From: Spirochaetales bacterium
GTDB lineage: Bacteria; Spirochaetota; Spirochaetia; SZUA-6; DRHE01
Length of the DNA: 6,212 nt
Reading direction: 5' to 3'
NCBI GenBank assembly: GCA_016930895.1
Contig: JAFGFV010000437.1
Span: forward strand, 1 to 6,212
Shown: piece after piece, positions 6,200 through 6,212 of the stretch
Numbering within the stretch: position 1 is the stretch's first letter
How the letters are laid out: every line of letters starts with the position of its first letter
The notes under the pieces: model-generated
Databases searched by the model: none
The model's input: only the letters and a program-made list of their open reading frames with translations
What the model was told of the DNA's origin: nothing
Translations under genes and position numbers: made by a program

Positions 6200-6212
6200 A
6201 CGCAGAACCGGA

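Overview
The window is a G+C-rich stretch of bacterial chromosome with three well-supported protein genes and no sign of mobile elements, CRISPR arrays, tRNA or rRNA. High G+C, a lipoprotein signal on an envelope hydrolase, and a multidomain sulfur-transfer flavoprotein suggest a Gram-negative, possibly anaerobic or microaerobic, sulfur-handling lineage (Desulfobacterota, Myxococcota or Acidobacteriota would all fit). The sequence alone does not decide this.

Layout. 1-151: non-coding tail downstream of the first gene. 152-1735 (minus): a CLC-family chloride/proton exchanger with a C-terminal RCK_C (TrkA-C) domain. 1736-2115: a 380-bp gap holding a plausible clc promoter, a perfect 16-bp palindrome, a 9-bp tandem repeat and a weak hairpin. 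2116-3471 (minus): a predicted lipoprotein serine hydrolase of the class C beta-lactamase/esterase fold. 3472-3675: a divergent intergenic region with two back-to-back sigma70-type promoters, each with an exact 17-bp spacer. 3676-6168 (plus): an 830-residue fusion of a CoA-disulfide reductase-like flavoprotein, rhodanese, TusA and DsrE2 domains. 6169-6212: a hairpin that may end that transcript.

How the genes relate. The standout is the four-module protein, which carries four candidate sulfur-handling cysteines (Cys43, Cys514, Cys600, Cys791) on one chain. It looks like a self-contained NADH-dependent persulfide/polysulfide reductase and sulfane-sulfur relay. The hydrolase is transcribed away from it, and the CLC gene lies beyond the hydrolase with its own likely promoter. 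Nothing in the sequence ties these two genes functionally to sulfur metabolism. The shared intergenic region allows co-regulation of the hydrolase and the sulfur gene but does not prove it.
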